A stretch of DNA of 64,000 nucleotides from NCBI RefSeq assembly GCF_004000865.1, contig NZ_BIMB01000018.1, forward strand, positions 1 through 64,000, in the 5' to 3' direction. This stretch comes from Paenibacillus elgii NBRC 100335 (lineage in GTDB: Bacteria > Bacillota > Bacilli > Paenibacillales > NBRC-103111). This document shows positions 9,226-18,535 of this stretch, in pieces (the first letter of the stretch is position 1; each line of letters opens with the position of its first letter). Under the pieces are notes generated by a model. The model worked only from the letters and a program-made list of their open reading frames with translations, was not told the origin of the DNA and did no database searches. The position numbers and the translations under genes were made by a program.

Positions 9226-9239
9226 GTACCATCACCACG

Positions 9240-9482
9240 CTATTCCGACGGTTTTAATATTCCGAATACATAATCGCTCACGGGTTTGTACAGGTACGCA
9301 ATCCAATCCAACGGGTTCGGGACATTCAACCGCAGGCTTTTGGCGATGCTTAAACCGAGACCGAGTGCCAGCAAGAGCGAAAAGACCCATAGTTCCTTCT
9401 TTCTTTTTGTCCGCACAAGCGACGGCACTTCCAGCCAAACAATTACCGCGCCCACAGCAAGAATACCAGCAATGGCCATCAT
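9240..9482 (-). CDS. Small two-helix D-type germinant-receptor subunit
   Basis: An 80-residue membrane protein with two hydrophobic helices (about residues 2-20 and 32-48) and a C-terminal tail, NPLDWIAYLYKPVSDYVFG. Short two-helix proteins encoded inside gerA-type operons are known in Bacillus as D subunits that modulate receptor activity. Size, topology and position between the C and B genes fit that role; assignment is by context and resemblance, not by a known motif. Start ATG 9482 has GAGGAG upstream and lies 3 bases from the stop of the C gene. Confidence 0.75.
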   Translation of the reverse strand: MMAIAGILAVGAVIVWLEVPSLVRTKRKKELWVFSLLLALGLGLSIAKSLRLNVPNPLDWIAYLYKPVSDYVFGILKPSE

Positions 9483-9485
9483 GAC

Positions 9486-10697
9486 TTATTGCTCCTCTTT
9501 CTTTTTCATATCATTGATGAAGGAATTGGTCTGTGTGCCGGTCCGCCTGATTTTGACATCGATGGAAAGCTCCACAGGCAAATTCACAAATTCCTGCCGC
9601 CAGTTTTTCTTAAGCTGTTTCCATGCTTTCGGATTCGAACGGTGAATCGCGCTCCCAAAGCCGAAAATGTCCGATCCGAACGTTTTCTGAGCTTTGTTGA
9701 TCACATGCTGCAAAGAAGCCGTCAGCTTTTTTTTCAATTCTTTTTCCAAGCCGTGCAACGTTTCCGGCTTATTCAGCTCGATAACGCACTTGACCTCCGT
9801 GACGTCCGCTTCCATATAAAGCTTCACTTTCGCTTCGGGCTTTCCGTTTTTAACCACGCCTTTCATTTTGCTATTGACGCGGCTCACGATAAGATCCAAG
9901 GTGCCTTTTTTCGGACAGGCCAAGCTTTCCACCGTGCTCTTTACTTTACCGATGATATAGTTGTAATCCCGGCTCTCGGTTTCATTCAGCCAGCCCACGA
10001 GCTTGTCGTCTTTAAAAACTCCAGTAGACGAAAACTTGAAATGGGTATAGTCGTTGCTCTTCAACGCATTGCTCATTTTCTCTCCCGTTTGCTTGCTTCC
10101 GGTCGTTTCCACCCCTGTCAGTACTGCGGCTTTCCCCGGGCTGATCAAGTCGGACAACAGATCGTCCAAATACACGTTAGCCGTCTCTCCTGTGACTTTC
10201 TTGTTCCAATCCATCGATTTAAAAATTTTGTTCGACTGCGATTTTTCCGTATGCGTGACGATGCTTAGGATTTTTTCGGCTTGCTCTCCCTTCGCAATCA
10301 AAATATAAAAATCGGCGCGAAGCTCATTGTCTCTTGAAAAAAAATCGAGGATGTCTCTAATACCTTCCCTTGCCACTTGCTCGCTGATGACCAAAATCCG
10401 CAAATGGGATAAGTAAAAATATCTCGGAGACGACCGGACCATCTTGCGAATCGCCTCCACCATGGAAGGCGCCGTCGCACGAAATATGGCGGTGGGAGTG
10501 CCGGTGCTCCCGCCGCGCTTGGAAACCATGGCTTCGGGTACGACGACTTGCGCGGACAGCTTGTATTGGTCGCCGCTTTTATCGATCCCTATGCCTCCGA
10601 CAATGGATAAGTCGTTCAGCTCTCTGCGGCTCCAACAGCCGGCAAGCAGTGCTCCCATCAGCAAGAAGCACAGGGATAGTAGAATCATTCGCCGCAC
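9486..10697 (-). CDS. Ger(x)C-family germinant receptor lipoprotein (C subunit)
   Basis: A 403-residue lipoprotein of the Ger(x)C family, the C subunit of spore germinant receptors, anchored on the outer face of the spore inner membrane. The signal peptide ends in the lipobox LLAGC with Cys21, followed by the family start WSRRELNDLSIVGGIGID. The C-terminal part contains the typical NKAQKTFGSDIFGFG and the P-x-AWKQLKKNWRQEF segment. GTG 10697 is chosen because GGGGGAG lies just upstream and the signal peptide begins there; the longer frame upstream overlaps the A gene. It lies 13 bases after the A gene. Confidence 0.92.
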   Translation of the reverse strand: MRRMILLSLCFLLMGALLAGCWSRRELNDLSIVGGIGIDKSGDQYKLSAQVVVPEAMVSKRGGSTGTPTAIFRATAPSMVEAIRKMVRSSPRYFYLSHLRILVISEQVAREGIRDILDFFSRDNELRADFYILIAKGEQAEKILSIVTHTEKSQSNKIFKSMDWNKKVTGETANVYLDDLLSDLISPGKAAVLTGVETTGSKQTGEKMSNALKSNDYTHFKFSSTGVFKDDKLVGWLNETESRDYNYIIGKVKSTVESLACPKKGTLDLIVSRVNSKMKGVVKNGKPEAKVKLYMEADVTEVKCVIELNKPETLHGLEKELKKKLTASLQHVINKAQKTFGSDIFGFGSAIHRSNPKAWKQLKKNWRQEFVNLPVELSIDVKIRRTGTQTNSFINDMKKKEEQ

Positions 10698-10710
10698 GGC
10701 CGCTCCCCCT

Positions 10711-12342
10711 TTACCCTTGATTTTGTTCTCCTCCGTCCTGACGCCCCGGATCGGATGCATTGCCTTTCTGCTGCCGCCATAGGTTGCGGGGACGCAATGC
10801 TTCAGGCCGGGTATACATCTGCCACCAGGGGACCCGAACAATCGCGTCCTTTTGATCGGCCAGCTTAAACGGCGCCATAGGCGACAGGTATGGAACGCCG
10901 AACGAGCTCAAATGGCACATGTGCAGGACAAGGGCGATGAGCCCGACGATGATCCCGAATATCCCGAAGGACGCCCCTAATGCCATGTATCCAAAACGAA
11001 GCATCCGAATCGAAATCCCCATATCAAAGCTTGGAAAGATGAATCCTGATATCGCCGTAATCGATACGATGATGACCATCGCCGGGGAGACCAATCCCGC
11101 ATCTACCGCAGCCGATCCCAGTACAAGTGCGCCTACGATCGATATCGACGTTCCGACGGCTCTGGGCATCCGTATCCCCGCCTCGCGCAAAAGCTCAAAC
11201 GTGACTTCCATCATGAGGGCCTCGATGAAAGCCGGGAACGGAATGCCCTCGCGCTGAGCGGCAAGGCTGACCAGCAGGGAAGTCGGAATCATCTCCTGAT
11301 GGAAGGTTGTGATCGCAATATAAAGCGAGGGCGCAAGCAGCGATATCACCAATGCCACATACCTAAGCAGGCGAACTAGCCCATAGTCGGCCCGATGGTA
11401 ATAATCCTCTGCAGATTGCATGAACTGCGCGAACACCGCCGGTACGATCAATACATACGGCGTTCCGTCGATCAGGATGGCGACACGTCCCTCAAGCAGT
11501 GCAGCAGCCACGGAATCTGGCCGCTCCGAATTCCTTACGGTCGGAAAAACGGAGTATTTGCTGTCCTGAATAAACTCCTCAATATAATTGCTTTCCAAAA
11601 TGCCGTCGATATTAATTTGTCCGAGTCGATCGCGAACTTGACGGATGATATCGGCGTCGACGATGCCTTCGATGAACATGATGCTTACATCTGTTTGCGT
11701 CACACGTCCGATTTGTCTCGTTTCCACCCTGATGTCCGGACTTTTGATTTTTCTCCGGATCAGGGCGATATTGGTTTGAATCGCTTCGGTAAAGCCCTCC
11801 TGCGGTCCGCGGACAACGGTTTGGGATGTCGGCTCCGTGACGTTTCGCCGCTGACCTCCGCTGGTATCGACCGATAGCGCCTGGTTGCAGCCTTCGATCA
11901 ATAGAATGGTATGCCCTACAAGCACGGCTGATTTGACCGCTTGGAAATGCCGAGTGAGCTTGATATCACCGACAGCAAACGGAAAATGCCGTAAAATCCA
12001 CTCGATATTTCCTGCATTTTTGCGAGGGTCCCCCCACTCGCTCTTCTCCGAATGCGTATAAAAGGATTCCATCAGCCGGAAAACGGATTGTTCTTCTGTA
12101 AGGCCGGCAATGAAGACGAAGGCGCACGGAATTTCGTTATCCGGTCCTATCATCATTTCCCTTACGATCAGATCGGAGCTGTACCCGAGCTGCTGCCGCA
12201 GCTCTTGAAGATCGGCCTGCAGAAGGCCGCTGAGCGGCAAGTTGTCGTTGGACTTGGCTTTGCTGCCCTCCTGCTGTCCGGTTTGCTGCGAGGCCGGCAA
12301 ACGATTCATGCCGCTTTTGTTTTTGCGAAAGAAAAATTGCAC
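10711..12342 (-). CDS. GerA-family germinant receptor A subunit
   Basis: A 543-residue A subunit of a nutrient germinant receptor: a soluble N-terminal half and a C-terminal membrane half with about five helices. Seen are the family segments VEGCNQALSVDTSGGQRR-like loop (here IEGCNQALSVDTSGGQ), EGRVAILIDGTPYVLIVP, SAEDYYHR and LREAGIRMPRAVGTSISIVG. In spores the A, B and C proteins form a complex that opens an ion path on nutrient binding. It is the first gene of the operon. The start is GTG 12342 with two GAGG stretches 4 and 10 bases upstream; a Met at residue 12 is an alternative. Confidence 0.93.
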   Translation of the reverse strand: MQFFFRKNKSGMNRLPASQQTGQQEGSKAKSNDNLPLSGLLQADLQELRQQLGYSSDLIVREMMIGPDNEIPCAFVFIAGLTEEQSVFRLMESFYTHSEKSEWGDPRKNAGNIEWILRHFPFAVGDIKLTRHFQAVKSAVLVGHTILLIEGCNQALSVDTSGGQRRNVTEPTSQTVVRGPQEGFTEAIQTNIALIRRKIKSPDIRVETRQIGRVTQTDVSIMFIEGIVDADIIRQVRDRLGQINIDGILESNYIEEFIQDSKYSVFPTVRNSERPDSVAAALLEGRVAILIDGTPYVLIVPAVFAQFMQSAEDYYHRADYGLVRLLRYVALVISLLAPSLYIAITTFHQEMIPTSLLVSLAAQREGIPFPAFIEALMMEVTFELLREAGIRMPRAVGTSISIVGALVLGSAAVDAGLVSPAMVIIVSITAISGFIFPSFDMGISIRMLRFGYMALGASFGIFGIIVGLIALVLHMCHLSSFGVPYLSPMAPFKLADQKDAIVRVPWWQMYTRPEALRPRNLWRQQKGNASDPGRQDGGEQNQG

Positions 12343-12472
12343 GGTTCCTCGACCTCAAATCTTAAGTGTTGCCATTATTATTCATCCTCTACAGTTACTT
12401 TATTCCACTAAGATGCATATGGACGGATAAACGAACAAAATATAACGATGTACATGGGAAGGGGGAACGATC
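12343..12472. promoter_or_regulatory. Divergent germination control region with candidate sigma-G promoter
   Basis: The 130-bp gap separates the receptor operon from the fourth B gene. On the plus strand TGCATA (12414-12419) and CAAAATA (12436-12442), 16 bp apart, resemble the forespore sigma-G boxes and would start transcription about 23 bases before the GTG at 12473. On the minus strand a sigma-G-like -10 CATCTTA (12415-12409) overlaps that -35 but lacks a good -35 of its own. Sigma-G control is the rule for such operons in Bacillus; here it is inferred. Confidence 0.4.
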
Positions 12473-13570
12473 GTGCATTTTTCTTCATTGAGCGCTCGCC
12501 AGTTTATGTTTTTGACGGCGTTGTTCGTTATTGGCGATACGATTTTGTACGTTCCCTCCAATGTCGCTTTTGTCGCCGGACAGGACGCCTGGATTTCCGG
12601 CTTGATTGCTAGTTGTGCCGGTTTTTTGTTGGTTTCGCTGTACGGAATATTAGGTAAGCAATACCCTCGTATGCTGCTGATCGATATTTGCGAAAGCGCG
12701 TTCGGACGCTTCCTTGGCAAGGCGGTCGGCCTGTGGGTGATTTTGTTCTTCTTTATCGATTCCGGAGTGCTTCTTTGGCAAATCGGCGATTTTATGTCCA
12801 CTCATATCCTGATGGCCACACCGATCCAGGCCTGCCTGATCCTGTTTATCGCGATTATTGTCATGGGGGTCCGCTTAGGGCCGGATGTGCTCGGGAGGGC
12901 TTCCGAAATTATTTTCGGGTGGAGCGTGGTGCTGTTCGTCCTGTTCGTGGTGATGCTTTCTCCCAATTTTGAAGGCCGTCACATTCAGCCGTTAGCTGAG
13001 AACGGGCTCAGTCCGATCGTTCGCGGTTCGTTTTTATTAGTCGGATACTATTTAGAAAGCTTCATCCTGATTTCCCTTTTTCCATATTTCAAACCTACGG
13101 GGAACCTATCCAATGTTTTGCGGAAGGGGATGCTGATCGGCTCATCCGTCTTAGCCTTGACGATCCTGACTTGTATTTTGGTGCTCGGAAAAGACATTAC
13201 CGTCATAAATATATTTCCCACCTACATCTTGGCGCAGAAAATCAGCATCGGCGGCATTCTCGAACGAATCGAAGTCGTTATTGCCTCCATCTGGATCTTT
13301 ACCCTTTACTTCAAATTGTCCCTTTGTTTCCACGCCGCGATCCGGGAAACGGCACAGTTGTTCAAAGTAAAAGATTACAAAATATTATCGTTCCCCTCGG
13401 CTGTTCTGGTCGTCGCAGCTTCTCTGATCCTTGTCCCAAACGTCTCTTATTTCAACACGCTCATTATCCAAACCTGGTGGCCTTATACGTTAACTCAGGG
13501 GCTGCTTCTGCCGCTGCTGCTGCTCGGCATTCCTAAAGTCAAGTCGCTTGTTTCCGCAAGCAAGCGATAA
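12473..13570 (+). CDS. GerA-family spore germination permease (B subunit), copy 4, divergent
   Basis: A 365-residue GerAB-type permease with about ten helices, transcribed away from the receptor operon. It begins with GTG behind GGAAGGGGGAA. It keeps the family layout (SARQFMFLTALFVIGDTILYVPS, KISIGGILERIEVVIAS) but is clearly the most diverged of the four copies. It has no A or C partner of its own on its strand, so it probably works with the neighbouring A and C subunits. Candidate sigma-G boxes lie upstream. Confidence 0.92.
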   Translation: MHFSSLSARQFMFLTALFVIGDTILYVPSNVAFVAGQDAWISGLIASCAGFLLVSLYGILGKQYPRMLLIDICESAFGRFLGKAVGLWVILFFFIDSGVLLWQIGDFMSTHILMATPIQACLILFIAIIVMGVRLGPDVLGRASEIIFGWSVVLFVLFVVMLSPNFEGRHIQPLAENGLSPIVRGSFLLVGYYLESFILISLFPYFKPTGNLSNVLRKGMLIGSSVLALTILTCILVLGKDITVINIFPTYILAQKISIGGILERIEVVIASIWIFTLYFKLSLCFHAAIRETAQLFKVKDYKILSFPSAVLVVAASLILVPNVSYFNTLIIQTWWPYTLTQGLLLPLLLLGIPKVKSLVSASKR

Positions 13571-13671
13571 CGGACGCAACGGGTGCCGTTTCTGGCTGTC
13601 AAGTTCATGCGCATGTCTGAACATGAATACAATGGGAGGAAACGGAAAAAGCGGCAGAGGAGGTCATACGA

Positions 13672-15021
13672 ATGACCACAACGCTTACGGGACGCGTTGT
13701 CCGCCCGGGAGATCCCGGTTATGAGGACGCACGGATGAATACCAATGCCCGGTTCTCGAAATATCCGGCGGCCATCGTCTTTTGCGAGCATGTCGAGGAT
13801 GTCGCGAATGCGGTCCGCTGGGCGCGGAAGTACGGCTATCCGCTCCGCGTGCGCAGCGGCCGGCACTGCTACGAGGATTTTACGCTCGCAGACGGCGGAA
13901 TCGTCATCGATGTCAGTCCGATGAACGGCGTGTGGCTCGATCCGGAGAAGAGGACCGCTGTGGTCCAAACCGGCATCCGTCAGCTCCCGCTTTATGAGAC
14001 GCTGTGGCAAAAGGGCGTCACCGTTCCGGGCGGTACATGCCCGACCGTCGGGATCGCAGGGCTGACGCTTGGCGGCGGATATGGCTTTCTCTCCCGGCTG
14101 CTCGGACTGACCTGCGACCAGCTGTTGGAGGTTGAAACGGTGCTTGCGAGCGGCCAAGTGATCCGTGCCAATGACCGTGAGCATGCGGATTTGCTCTGGG
14201 CCTCCCGCGGCGGAGGCGGCGGGAATTTCGGCATCGCCACTTCGTTCACATTTCGGGTATACCCGGTATCGAACGTTGCCATCTACCGGATCGCCTGGCC
14301 TTGGCGGGATCTGCCGCTGCTGCTGAACGCATGGCAGCATTGGGCGCCGTCGGTCGACGAACGGCTGACCCCCTCTCTCGTGCTGTCGGCAAGCTCGAAT
14401 GAGTATTGCTATTCCTCCGGTCAATATGTCGGACCGGAACGGCGGCTCCGCGAGCTGCTCGCTCCGCTGCTTTCGGTTGGAACGCCCCTGGAAATGGAAA
14501 TCATGACCGTCCCTTATCTTGAGGCGATGTACCGTTTCGGCGGTTTGAAAATGGAGCATGCGCAGTGGCAGATGACTCCCGAGCACCGGCACCGGTTCAA
14601 AAACAGCGGCGCCTTCGTGTACCGTCCTCTGCCGCCTCAGGCGATATCGACGATTGCCTCTTTCCTTCATGCGGCCCCGAGTCCGCTCTGCATGATCGTG
14701 TTCGAGAGCCTGGGGGGCCATCTGGGACGTATTCCCCCTCATGCAACCGCATTCGTACATCGCCGGGCAAGCTTTCATATGCAGTATATTACCCAATGGG
14801 ACGATCCGGCGGCGGACAAAGCGCATCTCCGCTGGGCCGAAGGCATTCGGAAGGCATTGCTGCCTTATACGTTAGGCCAATACGTCAATTACCCGAATGT
14901 CTTCGATCCCAACTGGGCGCAGGCGTATTACGGCTCCAATCTTAACGCGCTGCGCCGGATCAAGCGGAAATACGACCCGGATAACGCGTTTCGTTTCGCG
15001 CAAAGCATTCCGCCGTTGTAA
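13672..15021 (+). CDS. FAD-binding berberine-bridge-type oxidase
   Basis: A 449-residue flavoprotein oxidase with an N-terminal PCMH-type FAD domain and a C-terminal BBE domain (YPNVFDPNWAQAYYGSNLNAL then RRIKRKYDPDNAFRFAQSIPP). His65 in VRSGRHCYEDF and Cys123 in GGTCPTVGIAG are in the places used for bicovalent FAD attachment in this family. Such enzymes oxidise sugars, alcohols or secondary metabolites with O2; the substrate is unknown. No signal peptide is seen. It follows the fourth germination permease by 100 bases in the same direction, with GGAGG upstream of the ATG. Confidence 0.9.
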   Translation: MTTTLTGRVVRPGDPGYEDARMNTNARFSKYPAAIVFCEHVEDVANAVRWARKYGYPLRVRSGRHCYEDFTLADGGIVIDVSPMNGVWLDPEKRTAVVQTGIRQLPLYETLWQKGVTVPGGTCPTVGIAGLTLGGGYGFLSRLLGLTCDQLLEVETVLASGQVIRANDREHADLLWASRGGGGGNFGIATSFTFRVYPVSNVAIYRIAWPWRDLPLLLNAWQHWAPSVDERLTPSLVLSASSNEYCYSSGQYVGPERRLRELLAPLLSVGTPLEMEIMTVPYLEAMYRFGGLKMEHAQWQMTPEHRHRFKNSGAFVYRPLPPQAISTIASFLHAAPSPLCMIVFESLGGHLGRIPPHATAFVHRRASFHMQYITQWDDPAADKAHLRWAEGIRKALLPYTLGQYVNYPNVFDPNWAQAYYGSNLNALRRIKRKYDPDNAFRFAQSIPPL

Positions 15022-15026
15022 AACGC

Positions 15027-15056
15027 TTGCAACGACATACCCCGTTGTGCTATAGT
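15027..15056 (+). promoter_or_regulatory. Sigma-A promoter of helD
   Basis: TTGCAA (15027-15032), an 18-bp spacer and TATAGT (15051-15056). The predicted start lies about 45 bases before the helD ATG. Confidence 0.6.
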
Positions 15057-15108
15057 ATTACTCCTGTCCATTTTTGGGAATTCATAACACGAACGGAGGT
15101 ACGGACCC

Positions 15109-17280
15109 ATGGAATCCGGTCTGCAAAGCGCTTACTTGGAGGAAAAAGAACGGCTGGAGCACACCATACAAGAAATGGAAAGGCATCTTAAGGCACTACA
15201 GGCTATACCGCCCTATACGGGACACGACATGACGGAGCAGGTGCTGGAGTCGATCCGCGAAAACAAGCGGCGCAGCTTGGCGCACGCGCTGCCCGAGCCT
15301 TACTTCGGCAGACTGGATTTTCACGAAACGGGAAAGCCCGGTCCGGCCCCGCTCTATATAGGCAAGTCCGGCGTGGAAAAATCGGACTCTCCCGAGTTGA
15401 TGGTGATCGATTGGCGCGCTCCGGTAGCGAGCCTTTTTTATTCGTTCACGGGAGGCACCGAAGCGGCCAGCTACGATTCGCCAGACGGCGTCGTACAAGG
15501 GCTCGTCTACTTGAAGCGCAACCTCGTGATCCGCAAGCAAATTTTACAGCGCGTAGTCGATACGTTTGACCGCGAATCGGACGCGATGGCGGTCACGGAC
15601 GAGTTCCTGCTGTACCGGCTCGGCGAGAACAAGGACAATAAGCTGCGCGACATCGTCTCGACGATTCAGGCGGAGCAGGATGCGATCATCCGGGCCGGCA
15701 AAAACCATGCGCTCGTCATTCAAGGCGTCGCCGGAAGCGGGAAAACGACCGTAGCCCTGCACCGGCTCGCTTACCTGCTCTATCAATACCGGGATCAAGT
15801 CAAAGCGGAAAAAATGATCATTTTCGCCCCTTCCCGCATGTTTCTCGATTATATTTCCGGCGTTCTTCCAGAGCTTGGCGTCGGGCATATCCAGCAGACT
15901 ACCTTCGCCGACTGGGCGCTGGAGCTGCTGGACCACGAGGTCAAACTGGCCGATCCGGCACAGGCGCTGCGGCATTGGTTCGCCGTCGGCGCGGCTCGTC
16001 CGGTCATGGACGATACGGCGCCCGGCCGGTTTAAGGGCTCGCTCCGCTTCATGCAGTGGCTGGACGGGCTCTTGAACGCATACGAGCAGCAGGCGGTGCC
16101 GCAGACGGATTTTGTTCCGTGGGACGGCGCCAAGCTCCCGTACCGCACCATCCGCGATTGGTACGCGGTAGAATACAAGCACGAGCCGCTGATGAAGCGC
16201 CGCGAGCGGGTGCTCGCCCGGATCAAGCGTTGGCTGGAGATGGAGCTGGATAAAGTATGGGAAGTCCACCTGAAGAAGGACTACAAAAAGCGCGGCTCTA
16301 CCCGTCTTCGCGATTACGCCAAGCAGTGGACGGCCTATACGCCGTTCGGCTTCTACAAGGAGCTGTTCCGCACGGCGGAGTCCGGCGCCCTGCCCTTCGT
16401 TTCCGAGGCGGATGAGCGGTTCATTCCCGAGGACCTGCGCCAATCCACACTCACGGCAGCCAAGAAGAAGCAGGTACAGCCGGAGGATTTCGCCCCTCTG
16501 CTCTATATTCGCCAGCGCTTCGAAGGCATTCACGGCGATCTGCGCTTCGATCATACCGTCATCGACGAAGCGCAGGATTTCTCGCCATTCCAGGTGGCTC
16601 TGCTGGCGCTGCACACGAAGAACGGTTCGTTCTCGATTCTCGGCGATTTGTCGCAAGGCATCCACGCCTATCAGGGCGTTCGGGATTGGCATGAGCTGCT
16701 GTCATTGTTCCCTGAAGAGAACCGCGCGTACTTTACGCTGAATCGCAGCTACCGGTCAACGATGGAGATCATCTACTTCGCGAACGAAGTACTGAAGCGC
16801 GGGCTTGCCGAGCCGCCGGCGCTGGCCGTGCCGGTATTCCGCAGCGGCGAGCCGGTCGAGCTCGCGCAAGCGGACGGCCCAGCGCTGGCGCTGCGGCTCG
16901 CCGGAGTCGTACAGGAACACCGGCCGCGCGAGGGCGCAGGCACGCTGGCCATTCTCGCCCGCACGGAGGAGCGGTGCCGCGAGCTGCACGCGCAGCTGCT
17001 CGCCGCCGGATGCGACGGCGTGAACCTGATCGTCCCGGGCCAGCAGCAGTACGAGGGCGGCGTCTCCGTCGTTCCGGTGTATATGGCCAAAGGGCTCGAG
17101 TTCGATTCCGTCCTGCTCGTGGACGTCGATCCGGTTCATTACGCGCAGACAGCGCAGGACGCGAAGCTGCTCTATGTCGGCTGCACCCGGGCTCTGCACG
17201 AGCTGAAGCTGTTTTATTCGGGCGAGCCTTCCCCGCTGATCGCCGGTGTTCAAGGCGATTTTGTGAAGGCCGGACTGTAA
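15109..17280 (+). CDS. helD: RNA polymerase recycling helicase HelD
   Basis: A 723-residue superfamily 1 (UvrD/Rep-like) ATPase. HelD binds RNA polymerase and uses ATP to free it from stalled complexes. The long N-terminal coiled-coil segment (residues 1-60) inserts into the secondary channel in known HelD proteins. Seen are Walker A GVAGSGKTT at 206-214, the DEAQ box in VIDEAQDFSPFQ, the LNRSYRS motif and the C-terminal GLEFDSVLLVDVD and LYVGCTRA motifs. The ATG follows ACGGAGGTACG. Bacillus HelD is slightly longer (about 770 residues). It stands alone between its own promoter and terminator. Confidence 0.93.
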   Translation: MESGLQSAYLEEKERLEHTIQEMERHLKALQAIPPYTGHDMTEQVLESIRENKRRSLAHALPEPYFGRLDFHETGKPGPAPLYIGKSGVEKSDSPELMVIDWRAPVASLFYSFTGGTEAASYDSPDGVVQGLVYLKRNLVIRKQILQRVVDTFDRESDAMAVTDEFLLYRLGENKDNKLRDIVSTIQAEQDAIIRAGKNHALVIQGVAGSGKTTVALHRLAYLLYQYRDQVKAEKMIIFAPSRMFLDYISGVLPELGVGHIQQTTFADWALELLDHEVKLADPAQALRHWFAVGAARPVMDDTAPGRFKGSLRFMQWLDGLLNAYEQQAVPQTDFVPWDGAKLPYRTIRDWYAVEYKHEPLMKRRERVLARIKRWLEMELDKVWEVHLKKDYKKRGSTRLRDYAKQWTAYTPFGFYKELFRTAESGALPFVSEADERFIPEDLRQSTLTAAKKKQVQPEDFAPLLYIRQRFEGIHGDLRFDHTVIDEAQDFSPFQVALLALHTKNGSFSILGDLSQGIHAYQGVRDWHELLSLFPEENRAYFTLNRSYRSTMEIIYFANEVLKRGLAEPPALAVPVFRSGEPVELAQADGPALALRLAGVVQEHRPREGAGTLAILARTEERCRELHAQLLAAGCDGVNLIVPGQQQYEGGVSVVPVYMAKGLEFDSVLLVDVDPVHYAQTAQDAKLLYVGCTRALHELKLFYSGEPSPLIAGVQGDFVKAGL

Positions 17281-17339
17281 TTTCTAGGGGTCGGGAATCT
17301 GCTTATGATCGCGGCTAAGGGAACTCGCCCGCATCCCGC

Positions 17340-17372
17340 AATGAAGGCCAGGCGCTCTGCCTGGCCTTCATT
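17340..17372 (+). terminator. Strong hairpin after helD
   Basis: A perfect 14-bp stem, AATGAAGGCCAGGC (17340-17353) against GCCTGGCCTTCATT (17359-17372), with a 5-base loop. The T-run after it is weak (GTACCTTTG), but the stem is strong and it lies between convergent genes. Confidence 0.7.
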
Positions 17373-17425
17373 GTACCTTTGTCCGAGCGCCATCACTCCG
17401 GAGATCGTTTTCCATGATGGCCTGT

Positions 17426-18535
17426 TCATGAAAATGAGTTGTTTGGTTCTTCACCCAAATGCTGGTTGGCCACATGCATGGCATATTGAATCGGCCGCCT
17501 GATGGATTTTCGGTAAGTGGCCATTTCTTTCGACTTGATGAAGCCCTCGTGGCTTGGTTTGGGATTGGCTTCTATCAGCCATACTTGTCCGTTGACATCA
17601 ATTCCCACATCCAATCCAAACTCTACCATAGAGCCAAACCGTTCTTCCACAACTTCCATCAACCGATGAGCAAGCTCCTCGCATTCCAGCTCAATTTCTT
17701 TCGCCTTACGCAATCCGAAACGGGATTTGATGAAAGTCTGAAAGACCAGCGCTTTTCCATCCCCATAGATTAAATTCGTGGTAGGGCTATTTTTAGCGCC
17801 TACGCGCAAAACTTTGCCGGTCACTTCCCAGTTTCCAATTTCGTTCTTTTGAATGAGCAATCGAACATCCACGTGTCGACGGGGAATAAGCTGCAAATCC
17901 AGTCCCTGCTGGACCATAAATGATCCGGATCGTATTTTTTCAGTTTGCACCCAGCGGTTAATCCGATGAATGACCCCCTGTTTCGTCATGACCGGCGTTA
18001 CCACGATACGTCCTGATCTTTTTCGCCCTTGAAGCAGGTAGCCGCCGCCAGTTTTCTTGATTTTAAGAACGCTATGCCCGCCGGTCCCATTCCCCGGCTT
18101 CACGTAGACTAAGTCATAGTTCTCAATCATCTGATCTAACGCTTGTGGCGAGTAAAGAAGCGTCTTCGGAATCCAGCGCTTTAACTTGTCGGAATCGGCA
18201 AACAGCTTCATCGCTTTCCATTTGTAAGTAAATTTATGATTGGCATACACGAACAAATCCTTGCGACGGCGCATATCGCGAAAGGGCTTGTATAGCTTTC
18301 GGCAGAAATCGATGACGACATCCGGCCACGGACAAGTCGCTCCCGCCCATTTCCCTTCAGAACCCGGGGTAAAGCCGCGAATCGTCCTGCTTTCTTCGTT
18401 TACGTCCTTGTGAGAAAATACGTAGACACTAGCTCCAAGCTTCATACCTTCCGTTACAAGGTCGCTCAAAAACCTGGAGTTCTTAAATAAGTTACCTTCC
18501 CGATGAGCGAGAATGCCTACAGTCAGCTTTTTCAT
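17426..18535 (-). CDS. YheC/YheD-family endospore coat-associated ATP-grasp protein
   Basis: A 369-residue protein of the YheC/YheD family, ATP-grasp-like proteins associated with the spore coat in Bacillus; the enzymatic reaction is unknown. Seen are the N-terminal VGILAHREGNLFKNSRFL, the central LVYVKPGNGTGGHSVLKI, the HVDVRLLIQKN strand and the ATP-grasp C-terminal block FGLDVGIDVNGQVWLIEANPKPSH with its metal-binding E and N. The start has GGAGGC 6 bases upstream. It is monocistronic. Sporulation-specific expression is expected but no clear sporulation promoter was identified. Confidence 0.88.
   Translation of the reverse strand: MKKLTVGILAHREGNLFKNSRFLSDLVTEGMKLGASVYVFSHKDVNEESRTIRGFTPGSEGKWAGATCPWPDVVIDFCRKLYKPFRDMRRRKDLFVYANHKFTYKWKAMKLFADSDKLKRWIPKTLLYSPQALDQMIENYDLVYVKPGNGTGGHSVLKIKKTGGGYLLQGRKRSGRIVVTPVMTKQGVIHRINRWVQTEKIRSGSFMVQQGLDLQLIPRRHVDVRLLIQKNEIGNWEVTGKVLRVGAKNSPTTNLIYGDGKALVFQTFIKSRFGLRKAKEIELECEELAHRLMEVVEERFGSMVEFGLDVGIDVNGQVWLIEANPKPSHEGFIKSKEMATYRKSIRRPIQYAMHVANQHLGEEPNNSFS

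Noticed and set aside
13495-14826. A 443-codon minus-strand frame opposite the FAD oxidase
   Set aside because: Antisense shadow with low-complexity Arg/His-rich translation.
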